Positions 42,906-51,200 of a stretch of DNA of 64,000 nucleotides are shown here, piece by piece. The stretch comes from CAVUDO01 sp963740255 (GTDB taxonomy: Bacteria; Actinomycetota; Actinomycetes; Mycobacteriales; Cryptosporangiaceae), in the NCBI GenBank assembly GCA_963740255.1, contig CAVUDO010000002.1:2170001-2234000 (forward strand), in the 5' to 3' direction. The notes beneath the pieces were generated by a model that was not told the origin of the DNA, searched no databases, and saw only the letters and a program-made list of their open reading frames with translations. Positions within the stretch are counted from its first letter, which is position 1, and each line of letters opens with the position of its first letter. The translations under genes and the position numbers were made by a program.

Positions 42906-43490
42906 ATGAGTCGAACTCTTGCCTGGCACCGTGTGGACGCGTTCGGCGCGGAAGCCTGCGTGGTCGACCACGGCGACGGGCTGCGCGCCCACGGCTGGAC
43001 GCTCGGCGCCAACCCGACCACGTTCCACAGCACGTACACGCTGCGGACCGACAGCGGATGGCGGTCGAGCTCCCTCGAAGTCCGCACCGAGGGTGCGGGC
43101 TGGTCGCGCACGCTGAAGCTGCGACGCGACGCCGACGGCTGGCAGGTGCGCGCCAGCGAGACCGGCGCGCTGGACGGCAGCCTGCCCGGCACCGAACTGC
43201 CCGAACGGCTGGCGGACTGCGTGGACGTGGACCTCGGCCTGAGCGCGCTGACCAACACCCTGCCGGTGCGCAGGCTGGGCATGCTGACCGCACCGGCAGG
43301 CACCACCTACGACCTCACGATGGCGTGGATCCAGGTGCCGACGCTCGCGGTGATGCCCGACAAGCAGCGGTACACCGCGCTCGGCAACGGCCGGGTCGCC
43401 TACGACAGCGACCGCTACCATGTCGAGCTCGAACTGGACGCCGACGGTTTCCTCGTCCACTACCCCGGCCTGGCCCGCCGCGTCGGTTGA
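42906..43490 (+). CDS. putative glycolipid-binding domain protein (PF06475-like)
   Basis: A 194-aa protein: RTLAWHRVDAFGAEACVV, GWTLGANPTTFHSTYTLRTDSGWRSSSLEVR, DCVDVDLGLSALTNTLPVRRLGM, IQVPTLAVMPDKQRYTALG, YHVELELDADGFLVHYPGLARR. This matches the putative glycolipid-binding family (DUF1089) in length and motif order. Ligand and role are not known in detail. It is divergent from the MalY-type gene. Confidence 0.82.
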   Translation: MSRTLAWHRVDAFGAEACVVDHGDGLRAHGWTLGANPTTFHSTYTLRTDSGWRSSSLEVRTEGAGWSRTLKLRRDADGWQVRASETGALDGSLPGTELPERLADCVDVDLGLSALTNTLPVRRLGMLTAPAGTTYDLTMAWIQVPTLAVMPDKQRYTALGNGRVAYDSDRYHVELELDADGFLVHYPGLARRVG

Positions 43491-43516
43491 CCGTGGCCAG
43501 CCGGCCGACACCGGGG

Positions 43517-43843
43517 CTAGGAGGGTGCCGTCTCCGCGTCGATCCAGCGGAGGTACGGCCCGTGGCCGCCCTCGACCGGCAGGCGGACGATCTCGGGAGT
43601 GTCGTAGCCGTGGTGCTCGACGATGTGCGCGACGAGCGCCTCGTACCGCGCGTCGGTGGTCTTGCACCAGAGCTGCCACTCGGACGCGTCCTCGATCGCA
43701 CCGTCCCACCGGTACACGCTGCGGACCGGCCCGGACACCTGGACGCAGGCGGCCAACCGGTTCGCCACGATCGAGCCGGCGAGTCCGCGGGCCGCGTCCT
43801 CGGAGTCGGTCACGGTGAGCACCACGCAGTACCCGGTCGCCAT
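43517..43843 (-). CDS. cutA: divalent-cation tolerance protein CutA
   Basis: A 108-aa CutA1 trimeric protein: CVVLTVTDSEDAARGLAGSIVANRLAACVQVSG, VYRWDGAIEDASEWQLWCKTT, EHHGYDTPEIVRLPVEGG, YLRWID. All conserved segments are present. The family is linked to copper/divalent cation tolerance but the biochemical role is unsettled. It is convergent with the glycolipid-binding gene. Confidence 0.92.
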   Translation of the reverse strand: MATGYCVVLTVTDSEDAARGLAGSIVANRLAACVQVSGPVRSVYRWDGAIEDASEWQLWCKTTDARYEALVAHIVEHHGYDTPEIVRLPVEGGHGPYLRWIDAETAPS

Positions 43844-43924
43844 CTCGCACCCCGCCCTCGTGCCTCGGCCCCGCACCGGCGGCCGGCCACGTAACCGGCT
43901 CGCGGATTGTCGGAGCCGACCGCC

Positions 43925-44455
43925 ATGATGCCAGCCATGACCTGGACCGCCCCGGAAACCGCACCCGCCAAGCCGCCGCATGTCGGCGACGAACGCACCA
44001 TGCTCGAAGCGTGGCTCGACCATCACCGCCAGACCCTGCTGCGCAGGTGCGCCGGCCTCACCGGTGAGCAGCTTTCACTGCGCAGCGCCGAGCCGTCCTC
44101 GCTCTCGCTGCTGGGCCTGGTCCGACACATGGCCGAGGTCGAACGATGGTGGTTCCGGCACGAGATGGCCGGCGCGGACGTCGGAGACATCTACTGCACC
44201 GAGGACAACCAGGACGGCGACTTCGACGACACCGTCGCGGCCGACGCCGAGGCCGACCTCGCCACGTTCCGGGCCGAGGTGGACCTGGCCCGGCAGGCGG
44301 CGGCCGGCCGTTCCCTGGACGACACGTTCCTCAACAGGCACGGTGCGCCGATGGGCGTCCGCTGGGTGTACGTGCACATGATCGAGGAGTACGCGCGCCA
44401 CAACGGCCACGCCGACCTGCTCCGCGAACGGATCGACGGCGTCACCGGCGACTGA
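43925..44455 (+). CDS. DinB family protein (DUF664)
   Basis: A 176-aa four-helix-bundle protein of the DinB/YfiT group: TMLEAWLDHHRQTLLRRCAGLTGEQL, SLLGLVRHMAEVERWWFRHEMAG, VRWVYVHMIEEYARHNGHADLLRERIDG. The metal-type histidines (RHMAEVE, HMIEEYARHNGHAD) are present. In actinomycetes such proteins are often mycothiol-dependent S-transferases. ATG 43925 is chosen for a GGAG at 9-nt spacing; 43937 is an alternative. Confidence 0.88.
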   Translation: MMPAMTWTAPETAPAKPPHVGDERTMLEAWLDHHRQTLLRRCAGLTGEQLSLRSAEPSSLSLLGLVRHMAEVERWWFRHEMAGADVGDIYCTEDNQDGDFDDTVAADAEADLATFRAEVDLARQAAAGRSLDDTFLNRHGAPMGVRWVYVHMIEEYARHNGHADLLRERIDGVTGD

Positions 44456-44509
44456 CGCGGGCTCCGCGTCGACGCGGCCCGGTGTGCCCGGCCGAGCCCG
44501 GTGGCGGCG

Positions 44510-45769
44510 TCAGGCGGGGTGGACGAACTCGCCGGTGGCGAGGAAGCGCTCGATGGCCTCGGCGCACGGAGCGATGTCGAGGCTGGCCTTGGCCAGCCAG
44601 GCGTCGTCGAAGTAGGTCTGGGCGTAGCGTTCGCCGCCGTCGCAGAGCAGGGTCACCACGCTGCCGGTGACGCCCGCCAGCCGGGCCTCCGCGACCAGCC
44701 GGAACACCCCCCACAGGTTCGTCCCCGTGGAGCCGCCGACCCGGCGGCCCAGCACGTCCGAGGCGTACCGCATCGCGGCCATCGAGGCGGCGTCGGGCAC
44801 CTGGATCATCCGGTCGATCACCTGGCCGACGAAGCTCGGCTCGACCCGGGTGCGACCGATCCCCTCGATCCGCGACCCCCGGCTGGTGGTCACCGTGGGG
44901 TCGCCGGCCGACCAGCCGCCGAAGAACGCCGAGTTCTCCGGGTCGACGACGCACAGCCGGGTGTCGTGCCGCTGGTAGCGGACGTACCGGCCGATCGTCG
45001 CCGAGGTTCCGCCGGTGCCCGCACCCACCACGATCCACAGTGGAACGGGGTGCCGCTCGGCCGCCAGCTGCTGGTAGATCGACTCGGCGATGTTGTTGTT
45101 GCCGCGCCAGTCGGTGGCCCGCTCGGCGTGGGTGAACTGGTCCATGAAGTGGCCGCCGAGGTCGTCGGCCAGCCAGCGCGCCTCCACGTACACCTGCGCC
45201 GGGTCGTCCACCAGATGGCACCGGCCGCCGTAGAACTCGATCAGCGCGATCTTCTCCGGCGACGTCGCGGCCGGCATCACCGCGACGAACGGCAGGCCGA
45301 GCATCCGGGCGAAGTACGCCTCGCTCACGGCGGTCGAGCCACTCGACGCCTCGACGACCGTGCTGCCCTCCCGGATCCAGCCGTTGCACAGCGCGTAGAG
45401 GAACAGCGACCGCGCCAGCCGGTGCTTGAGCGAGCCGGTCGGATGGGTCGACTCGTCCTTCAGGTACAGGTCGATGCCCCACTCGGCCGGCAGCGGGAAC
45501 GCCAGCAGGTGGGTGTCGGCCGAGCGGTTGGCGTCGGCCTCGACCCGCCGTACGGCCTCGTCGGCCCAGGCCCGGGTGGCCCGGCAGGACCGGTCGAGGT
45601 CGCTCGCCGGTACGGCCGGCGCCACCGGCTCGGCCGCTGCGGAGGACCCGTCCGAACCTCCTGAGCCCACCGGTCCGACTGAGGCGGACGCCGCCGCGGA
45701 GCCGGCGGGCACCGCGGGTGTGGCGGCGGGCACCGCGGGCGGCGAGGCGGGACGGACGCGGCTGGTCAC
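44510..45769 (-). CDS. PLP-dependent cysteine synthase-family protein (Cds1-like cysteine desulfhydrase)
   Basis: A 419-aa fold-type II PLP enzyme: YLKDESTHPTGSLKHRLARSLF (PLP Lys), VVEASSGSTAVSEAYFARMLGLPFVAVMP, GAGTGGTSATIGRYVR, LLCDGGERYAQTYFDDAWL. The closest remembered homologues are Rv3684/Cds1, which releases H2S and pyruvate from L-cysteine. The first ~60 residues are an Ala/Pro/Ser-rich extension. GTG 45769 overlaps the threonine dehydratase stop (GTGA), so the two are co-translated. Confidence 0.85.
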   Translation of the reverse strand: MTSRVRPASPPAVPAATPAVPAGSAAASASVGPVGSGGSDGSSAAAEPVAPAVPASDLDRSCRATRAWADEAVRRVEADANRSADTHLLAFPLPAEWGIDLYLKDESTHPTGSLKHRLARSLFLYALCNGWIREGSTVVEASSGSTAVSEAYFARMLGLPFVAVMPAATSPEKIALIEFYGGRCHLVDDPAQVYVEARWLADDLGGHFMDQFTHAERATDWRGNNNIAESIYQQLAAERHPVPLWIVVGAGTGGTSATIGRYVRYQRHDTRLCVVDPENSAFFGGWSAGDPTVTTSRGSRIEGIGRTRVEPSFVGQVIDRMIQVPDAASMAAMRYASDVLGRRVGGSTGTNLWGVFRLVAEARLAGVTGSVVTLLCDGGERYAQTYFDDAWLAKASLDIAPCAEAIERFLATGEFVHPA

Positions 45770-46791
45770 CCGGAGCCGCCGGCGAGCAGCCGGGCGTACA
45801 GTCCCGGGTCGACGTTGCCGCCCGACACCACCGCGATGTGGGTGCGGCCCGCCGGCAGCTCGGCGGCGTGGAAGAGGTAGGCGGCGGCGGCCACCGCACC
45901 CGACGGCTCGGCCACCAGCCGGGCCTGGTACCCGAGCACCCGCACCGCCTCGGCAATCTCCTCCTCGGTCACCGTGACGAAGGAGTCCACAAGGGACGAG
46001 ATATGCGCGTACGGCAGGGCGCCGACGGAGGTGGTGCGCAGCCCGTCGGCCATCGTCTGGTACGTCCGCTCGGCCGACCAGCTCACTCGCCGGCCCGTGC
46101 GGAAGCCCTCCGTGGCGTCCGCAGCCAACTCCGGCTCGACCCCGACCACCTTCGCCGTGGGGAACAGCGCCTTGACCGCGACGGCCACCCCGGAGATCAG
46201 GCCGCCGCCGCTGACCGGCACCAGCACGATGTCCAGGTCGATCCCGGCCGCGACGCAGTCGTCGGCGATCTCCAGGCCCACTGTGCCCTGGCCGGCGATG
46301 ATCCGCGGGTCGTCGTAGGGCGGGATGTGCGTGTAGCCGTGCCGCGCCACCAGCTCCGCGGGCAGGGTGTCGCGCTCGTCCGGCGGCACGACGATCACCT
46401 CCGCGCCGTACGCCCTGGTCCGGTCTAGCTTCACCGGCGGGGTGGTGTCGGGCATCACGATCGTCGCGTGCACGCCGAGCCGGCGGGCCGCGTACGCCAC
46501 GGCCTGGGCGTGGTTGCCGCTGGACTGCGACACCACCCCACGGGCCCGCTCGTCCTCGGTGAGCTGAGCCAGGGTGTTCACCGCGCCGCGTGTCTTGAAG
46601 GCGCCAGTGGGCTGCAGGCTCTCCGGCTTGAGCAGCAACGGGCGGGCCTCGTCGGTCCAGACGCAGGGGAGCAACGGGGTGCGGACGGCCACCCCGGCGA
46701 TCCGCCCGGCGGCCTCCCGGACGTCGTGGAGCGTGACGAGCTCGGTGTCGGCGCTCGTCGGGGCGGGGGCTGTGCCCGCGGTGCTGTTCAT
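45766..46791 (-). CDS. threonine/serine dehydratase (catabolic type, no ACT domain)
   Basis: A 341-aa fold-type II PLP enzyme: LKPESLQPTGAFKTRGAVNTL with the PLP Lys, SQSSGNHAQAVAYAARRLG, VPVSGGGLISGVAVAVK, VVSGGNVDPGLYARLL. The length matches catabolic threonine dehydratase or the closely related serine/threonine racemases; no regulatory ACT domain is attached. It lies 83 nt after an Lrp-type regulator and overlaps the Cds1-like gene. Confidence 0.88.
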   Translation of the reverse strand: MNSTAGTAPAPTSADTELVTLHDVREAAGRIAGVAVRTPLLPCVWTDEARPLLLKPESLQPTGAFKTRGAVNTLAQLTEDERARGVVSQSSGNHAQAVAYAARRLGVHATIVMPDTTPPVKLDRTRAYGAEVIVVPPDERDTLPAELVARHGYTHIPPYDDPRIIAGQGTVGLEIADDCVAAGIDLDIVLVPVSGGGLISGVAVAVKALFPTAKVVGVEPELAADATEGFRTGRRVSWSAERTYQTMADGLRTTSVGALPYAHISSLVDSFVTVTEEEIAEAVRVLGYQARLVAEPSGAVAAAAYLFHAAELPAGRTHIAVVSGGNVDPGLYARLLAGGSG

Positions 46792-46874
46792 CGTCTCCGA
46801 GGATATCCGCCGGACCGCCGCCCGCTTCGGGAATGCGTGGCCTGCCGGCCAGCACCGGGCGGGCCACCGGCAGG

Positions 46875-47330
46875 TCAGAGCGGTATGTCCAGCGGGCGGG
46901 TGCGGTCCTCGAACTTGGTCGAGAGCACGACCGTCGTGCGGGTGCGCGCGACCCCGACGATCCGGTTCAACCGCCCGATCGTGTGCTCCAGCGCCGCCAC
47001 GTCCGGCACCCTCACCAACAGCAGAAACGACTCCTCCCCCGCCACGAACCAGCACGACTCCACCTCGGGGAGCTGGGCCAGCGCCCCGGCGAGATCGTCC
47101 TGCTCGGCGCTGTCGGACTGCAGGACGCCGATCAGCGCGGTGACGCCCAGGCCGACGACCGTGGTGTCCACCGCGGCGTGGTACCCCGTGATGACCCCGT
47201 TGGCTTCGAGCTTGGCCACCCGGTCGTGCACCGCGGGGGCGGACAGACCGACCCGGCGGGCCAGTTCGGCATAGGTCTCGCGACCGTTGGCGCGCAGCGC
47301 GTCGACGATCCGTCGGTCGATGTCGTCCAC
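46875..47330 (-). CDS. Lrp/AsnC family transcriptional regulator
   Basis: A 151-aa regulator. The N-terminal helix-turn-helix is DDIDRRIVDALRANGRETYAELARRVGLSAPAVHDRVAKLEANGVITGY. The RAM ligand-binding domain follows (LGVTALIGVL, LPEVESCWFVAGEESFLLLVRVPDVAALEHTI). GTG 47330 gives the canonical start; GAGGGGA lies very close upstream. It precedes the threonine dehydratase on the same strand, so an amino-acid-responsive control of that gene is likely (inference). Confidence 0.92.
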   Translation of the reverse strand: MDDIDRRIVDALRANGRETYAELARRVGLSAPAVHDRVAKLEANGVITGYHAAVDTTVVGLGVTALIGVLQSDSAEQDDLAGALAQLPEVESCWFVAGEESFLLLVRVPDVAALEHTIGRLNRIVGVARTRTTVVLSTKFEDRTRPLDIPL

Positions 47331-47649
47331 GTGTCCCCTCTGCGGGAGGTCGCCGGTCGGATCGGCCGCGCGGGGTCGGCGGGCGCCCGCAACGGGGATT
47401 CGGTGTGGGCAGCATATCCGGGGCGGGCATCCGGATCGGCGGGTGCGAGGCCCGAACCGGACAACCGGAGATGGTGGCAGCCAACGGAAACGGCGCGTGC
47501 GGTCTGCCTGAGACAACCGATCTCCACGACTTCGCCCGTTTCGGGTACCGGCGAGTAGCCACGGTGCTCTAATGACGGACGAGGCAGATCCGCCGGGTGT
47601 TCGGGGGCTTGGACCAGGCCTCACGAGTTCGGCGAGGAGTGAGGCGACA

Positions 47650-47865
47650 GTGGAGGTTGGCGAGCGTCTGCTCACACCAGGTGAGGTCGCAGCCCTGTTC
47701 CGGGTGGACCCGAAAACCGTGACCCGGTGGGCCGCCGCAGGACGGATCAGCAGCATTCGTACGCCGGGCGGGCACCGGCGATTCCGGGAATCCGAGGTCC
47801 GGGCGCTTCTTGCCACCGGCCAGGATACCGACGACTACACCACCCGCCGAGCCTCCGGCCACTAG
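47650..47865 (+). CDS. bldC: BldC-like MerR-type DNA-binding protein
   Basis: A 71-aa stand-alone winged-helix protein, RLLTPGEVAALFRVDPKTVTRWAAAGRISSIRTPGGHRRFRESEVRALL, nearly identical in pattern to Streptomyces BldC, which binds direct repeats co-operatively and controls development. The GTG at 47650 (SD GAGG just upstream) gives BldC-like length; the frame is open back to an ATG at 47572, which would add 26 residues. It is divergent from the Lrp gene. Confidence 0.9.
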   Translation: MEVGERLLTPGEVAALFRVDPKTVTRWAAAGRISSIRTPGGHRRFRESEVRALLATGQDTDDYTTRRASGH

Positions 47866-47970
47866 TGAACGGCCCGTTCAGCCACGCCGCTCGCGGCGTT
47901 GTCCGGCCTCGCACGTAGCTTCGCTACGCCACAAGGCCCTCCGCCTTGCGATCGACGCACCTGAACGGGC
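47866..47970. repeat. cloverleaf-like palindromic element
   Basis: A 10-bp perfect outer stem (GCCCGTTCAG 47872-47881 with CTGAACGGGC 47961-47970) encloses three perfect hairpins: ACGCCGC-TC-GCGGCGT (47884-47899), CGTAGC-TTC-GCTACG (47914-47928) and CAAGGC-CCTCC-GCCTTG (47932-47948). A second copy of TGAACGG at 47866-47872 can pair with the left arm instead, so two folds compete. It begins right after the bldC stop and lies between convergent genes. It may be a dispersed palindromic repeat, a small structured RNA or a terminator complex. Confidence 0.7.
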
Positions 47971-47995
47971 TCCAGGTTAGAACGACAAGCAGAGA

Positions 47996-48019
47996 CCACA
48001 CCTTCTCAGCAAGGTGTGG
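47996..48019 (-). terminator. intrinsic terminator of the ubiD-mqnP-ubiX transcript
   Basis: CCACACCTT and AAGGTGTGG form a 9-bp stem with a 6-nt loop that includes the ubiX stop codon. On the minus strand it is followed by a U-rich TCTCTGCTTGTCGTTC run. Good placement and shape for a rho-independent terminator. Confidence 0.7.
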
Positions 48020-48671
48020 GGGCGTCGGTTGGGTGACCGCCGCGCAGTTCGCCGCGCCAGCGGGTGAAGAGGGTGTGGTCGACGCCGAGGGCGTCCAGCA
48101 CCTTGCCGGCGACGAAGTCGACCAACTCCTGCACGCTCGGCTTGCCCGCGTAGAACCCCGGGCTGGCCGGCAGCACGGTTGCGCCGGCGTCGTGCAGCGC
48201 GAGCATGTGCACCAGGTGGCTGCGCGCGAGCGGCGTCTCGCGCGGGACGACCACGACCGGCCGGCCCTCCTTGAGGTTGACGTCCGCGGCCCGTTGCAAC
48301 AGGTCCTTGGACAGGCCGAGCGCGATGCCCGCGACCGCTGCCGTACTGGCCGGCACGACCGCCATGCCCCGGGTGAGGTAGGAGCCGCTGCTCGGCCCGG
48401 CCGCGAAGTCGCCGGGCGACCAGTACGCCAGGTCGGCATCGTCCAGCGAGCGCCCGAGCCAGGTGGTCAGGTCGTCCTTCCAGTGGGCGTCGCGGAACGC
48501 GAGGCCGGTCTCGTCCAGCAGCGTCAGCCGGGCGGCCCGGGACACCACCAGGTCGACCGGGTGGCCAGCGTCCAGCAGCCCGCCGATCACCGCCTCGGCG
48601 TACGCCGTCCCGCTCGCGCCGGACACGCCCACTACCCACGGTCGGCGGGTCGCCTCGCCGCGCGTGGTCAC
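48006..48671 (-). CDS. ubiX: flavin prenyltransferase UbiX (futalosine-pathway partner)
   Basis: A 221-aa UbiX/Pad1-type enzyme that makes prenylated FMN for UbiD decarboxylases: VVGVSGASGTAYAEAVIGGLL, VVSRAARLTL, MAVVPASTAAVAGIALGLSKDLLQRAADVNLKEGRPVVVVPRETPL and TVLPASPGFYAGKP. GTG 48671 overlaps the mqnP stop. With UbiD and the prenyltransferase upstream it forms the late menaquinone trio, as in the SCO4490-4492 region of S. coelicolor. Confidence 0.93.
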   Translation of the reverse strand: MTTRGEATRRPWVVGVSGASGTAYAEAVIGGLLDAGHPVDLVVSRAARLTLLDETGLAFRDAHWKDDLTTWLGRSLDDADLAYWSPGDFAAGPSSGSYLTRGMAVVPASTAAVAGIALGLSKDLLQRAADVNLKEGRPVVVVPRETPLARSHLVHMLALHDAGATVLPASPGFYAGKPSVQELVDFVAGKVLDALGVDHTLFTRWRGELRGGHPTDAPTPC

Positions 48672-49681
48672 GGCCGGAGCCCCTGCAGCAGGACCAGGTC
48701 GGCCAGCGCGAAGGCGAACAGCACGATCCCGATCACGCCGTTGGCGGTGAAGAACGCCCGGCCGACCCGGGACAGGTCGTCAGGCCGCACGATCCGGTGC
48801 TCGTACACCAGCACGCCGGCGGCCAGCGCCAGCCCCGTGAACCACAGCCAGCCGTACCCGGTCAGCACCCCGAATGCCGCATACAGCACGAACGTGACCA
48901 CGTGCACCACCGAGGAGGCCCGCAACGCGTTGGCCACCCCGAACCGCACGGGCACGCTGCGCACCCCGATCCGGCGGTCCACCTCGACGTCCTGGCAGGA
49001 GTAGATGAGGTCGAACCCGCCGATCCAGGTGCCCACCGCGAGTCCGAGCACGAACGCCTCCCACGACCAGGCGCCGGTGACGCCGATCCAGGCACCGATC
49101 GGCGCGATCGCCTGGGCCAGGCCGAGGAACGCCTGCGGATAGTCGGTGAAGCGCTTGGCGTAGGAGTAGATCACCAGGAAGAACAACGCGATCGGGGACA
49201 GCGCGAGGCACAGCCAGTTCAGCGCGGCGGCACTGGCGAAGAACACCACCAGCGCGAGCACCAGGCCCACCCGGGCGGTGCGCGGCGAGACCACGCCCGT
49301 GACCAGTTCGCGCTGGGCGGTGCGCGGGTTCTGCGCGTCGATGTGCCGGTCGATGATCCTGTTGGCGGCCATGGCGACCGTGCGGGCAGCCACCATGGCC
49401 ACGGTGATCAGGCCGAGTGTGGACCAGTCGATCCGGGGGCCCTCGACGCGCATCGCGGTGAGCGCGGCGACATAGGCGAACGGCAGGGCGAAGATCGAGT
49501 GCTCGATCATCACCAGCCGCAGAAACGCCCGGACCCGGCCCGGCCGACCCGCCACGTCGCCCGCCACGCCGCCCGCCGCGCCGCCCGCCGCGCCGCCCGC
49601 CGCGCCGCCCGCCGCGCCGCCTGCCGCGCCGCCCGCGGCCGCCGCACCACTGGCGGACGGGACGGGCGGGGCCGCACTCAC
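48668..49681 (-). CDS. mqnP: UbiA-like prenyltransferase, menaquinone biosynthesis MqnP
   Basis: A 337-aa polytopic membrane prenyltransferase attaching the polyprenyl tail to the naphthoate ring. The first Asp-rich motif is NRIIDRHIDAQNPRT and the second is YSCQDVEVDRRIGVRSVP; about eight hydrophobic helices are visible. GTG 49681 overlaps the ubiD stop (GTGA). Before the first helix the protein has an Ala/Gly-rich tract encoded by a 12-bp tandem repeat, which is not part of the fold. Confidence 0.92.
   Translation of the reverse strand: MSAAPPVPSASGAAAAGGAAGGAAGGAAGGAAGGAAGGVAGDVAGRPGRVRAFLRLVMIEHSIFALPFAYVAALTAMRVEGPRIDWSTLGLITVAMVAARTVAMAANRIIDRHIDAQNPRTAQRELVTGVVSPRTARVGLVLALVVFFASAAALNWLCLALSPIALFFLVIYSYAKRFTDYPQAFLGLAQAIAPIGAWIGVTGAWSWEAFVLGLAVGTWIGGFDLIYSCQDVEVDRRIGVRSVPVRFGVANALRASSVVHVVTFVLYAAFGVLTGYGWLWFTGLALAAGVLVYEHRIVRPDDLSRVGRAFFTANGVIGIVLFAFALADLVLLQGLRP
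49567..49638. repeat. 12-bp tandem repeat, six units, inside mqnP
   Basis: Six in-frame copies of CGCCGCCCGCCG (last two slightly diverged) encode GGAA-type residues at the MqnP N-terminus. Because the unit is a multiple of 3, copy-number changes keep the frame. Confidence 0.8.
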
Positions 49682-51123
49682 AGGCCGAGCTCCCGCCATC
49701 GCTTGTCCACCTTCGCGATCACGTCGTCGCTCATCCGCAGCTCCTCGGGCCAGCCTCGGTGATAGCCCTCGGTGGGCAGCTTGCGGGTGGCGTCCAGGCC
49801 GAGCTTGCCGCCCCAGAACTGCTCGTAGGAGGCGTGGTCGAGGTGGTCGACCGGACCGGAGGTGAGCAGCATGTCGCGGGAGTAGTCCACGTTGCCGAAC
49901 GCCCGCCAGGCCACCTCGCGGTAGTCGTGCACGTCGCAGTCGTCGTCCACCACCACCACCAGCTTGCACAGCGACAGCAGGCCGGCACCCCAGATCGCGT
50001 TCATCACCTTCTGGGCGTGCTTGGGGTAGCGCTTGCGGACCGAGACGATCACGCAGTTGTGGAAGCCGCCCTCGGCGGGCAGGTCGTAGTCGACGATGTC
50101 GGGGATCAGCAGCTGCACCAGCGGCAGGAAGATCCGCTCGGTGGCCTTGCCGATCGGCCCGTCCTCCTGCGGCGGCTTGCTGGTGACGATCGACTGGTAG
50201 ATCGGCTCAGCCTGGGTGGTCATCGCCTCGACGCGCAGCACCGGGAACGGCTCGACCGGCGTGTAGAAGCCGGTGTGGTCGCCGAACGGGCCCTCGGGCA
50301 TGCGCTCGCCCGGCTCCAGGTAGCCCTCGACGACGACCTGGGCGTTGGCCGGCACCTGCAGCGGCACGGTGAGGCAGTCGACCATCTCCACCCGCTCGCC
50401 CCGCAGGAAGCCGGCGAACAGGTACTCGTCGATGTCCCCGGGCAGGGGTGCCGTGGCGGCGTAGGTGACGGCCGGGTCGCAGCCGAACGCGATCGCGACG
50501 GGCAGCCGCTGGCCGAGCCGCTCCGCGACGGCGTGGTGCGCCGTGGAGTCCTTGTGGATCTGCCAGTGCATGCCCAGCGTGCGGGGGTCGTGCTGCTGGA
50601 GGCGGTAGAGGCCGAGGTTGCGTTTGCCGGTCTCGGGGTGCTTGGTGTGGGTCAGCCCGAGGTTGTGGAAGACGCCCCCGTCGCCGGGCCAGACCTGGAG
50701 TCCGGGCAGCCGGTCGAGGTCGACGTCGGGCCCCTTGAAGACGATCTCCTGGCAGGGCGCCCGCTTGACCTTCTTCGGCGGGACGCTGCGGAGCTGGGTC
50801 AGCTTGCCCAGCGCCTCCCGGATGCCACCGAGGCCGACGGGCAGTTCGGGCTTGATCAGCGCGCCGATCCGGTGGCCGATCTCGTCCAGGCTGTCGACGC
50901 CCAGGGCCATCGCCATCCGGCGCTCGGTGCCGAAGGCGTTCATCGCCAGCGGCATCTCGCCGCGGGTGGGCCGCTCGAACAACAGTGCCGGCCCGCCGGC
51001 CCGGACCACCCGCTGGGTGATCTCGCTGACCTCCAGCGTCGGGTCGACCCGTGCGGTCACCCGCTTCAGCTCGCCGGCCTTCTCCAGCCGCCGCAGGAAG
51101 TCCCGGAGGTCCGCATACGCCAT
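49678..51123 (-). CDS. UbiD family decarboxylase, menaquinone biosynthesis (MqnL-type)
   Basis: A 481-aa UbiD-fold decarboxylase using prenylated FMN: LHTKHPETGKRNLGLYRLQ-type core, GCDPAVTYAATAPLPGDIDEYLFAGFLRGE, EGPFGDHTGFYTP (catalytic E-F-G-D-H region) and a C-terminal ATRKLPTEGYHRGWPEE. In the futalosine pathway it decarboxylates the prenylated naphthoate. It leads the ubiD-mqnP-ubiX operon with 4-nt overlaps. Confidence 0.93.
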   Translation of the reverse strand: MAYADLRDFLRRLEKAGELKRVTARVDPTLEVSEITQRVVRAGGPALLFERPTRGEMPLAMNAFGTERRMAMALGVDSLDEIGHRIGALIKPELPVGLGGIREALGKLTQLRSVPPKKVKRAPCQEIVFKGPDVDLDRLPGLQVWPGDGGVFHNLGLTHTKHPETGKRNLGLYRLQQHDPRTLGMHWQIHKDSTAHHAVAERLGQRLPVAIAFGCDPAVTYAATAPLPGDIDEYLFAGFLRGERVEMVDCLTVPLQVPANAQVVVEGYLEPGERMPEGPFGDHTGFYTPVEPFPVLRVEAMTTQAEPIYQSIVTSKPPQEDGPIGKATERIFLPLVQLLIPDIVDYDLPAEGGFHNCVIVSVRKRYPKHAQKVMNAIWGAGLLSLCKLVVVVDDDCDVHDYREVAWRAFGNVDYSRDMLLTSGPVDHLDHASYEQFWGGKLGLDATRKLPTEGYHRGWPEELRMSDDVIAKVDKRWRELGL

Positions 51124-51200
51124 GGACCCAGTATCCCGTGGACGCGGCGAACCGGCCGCATCAGGGCGTGCCGCAGCCAGCCGGTTGGGAGCCCGGCCGG

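Noticed and set aside
47866..47970. tRNA gene reading of the cloverleaf element
   Set aside because: Stem lengths, loop sequences and the lack of TTC-type T-loop and conserved D-loop residues do not fit a tRNA.
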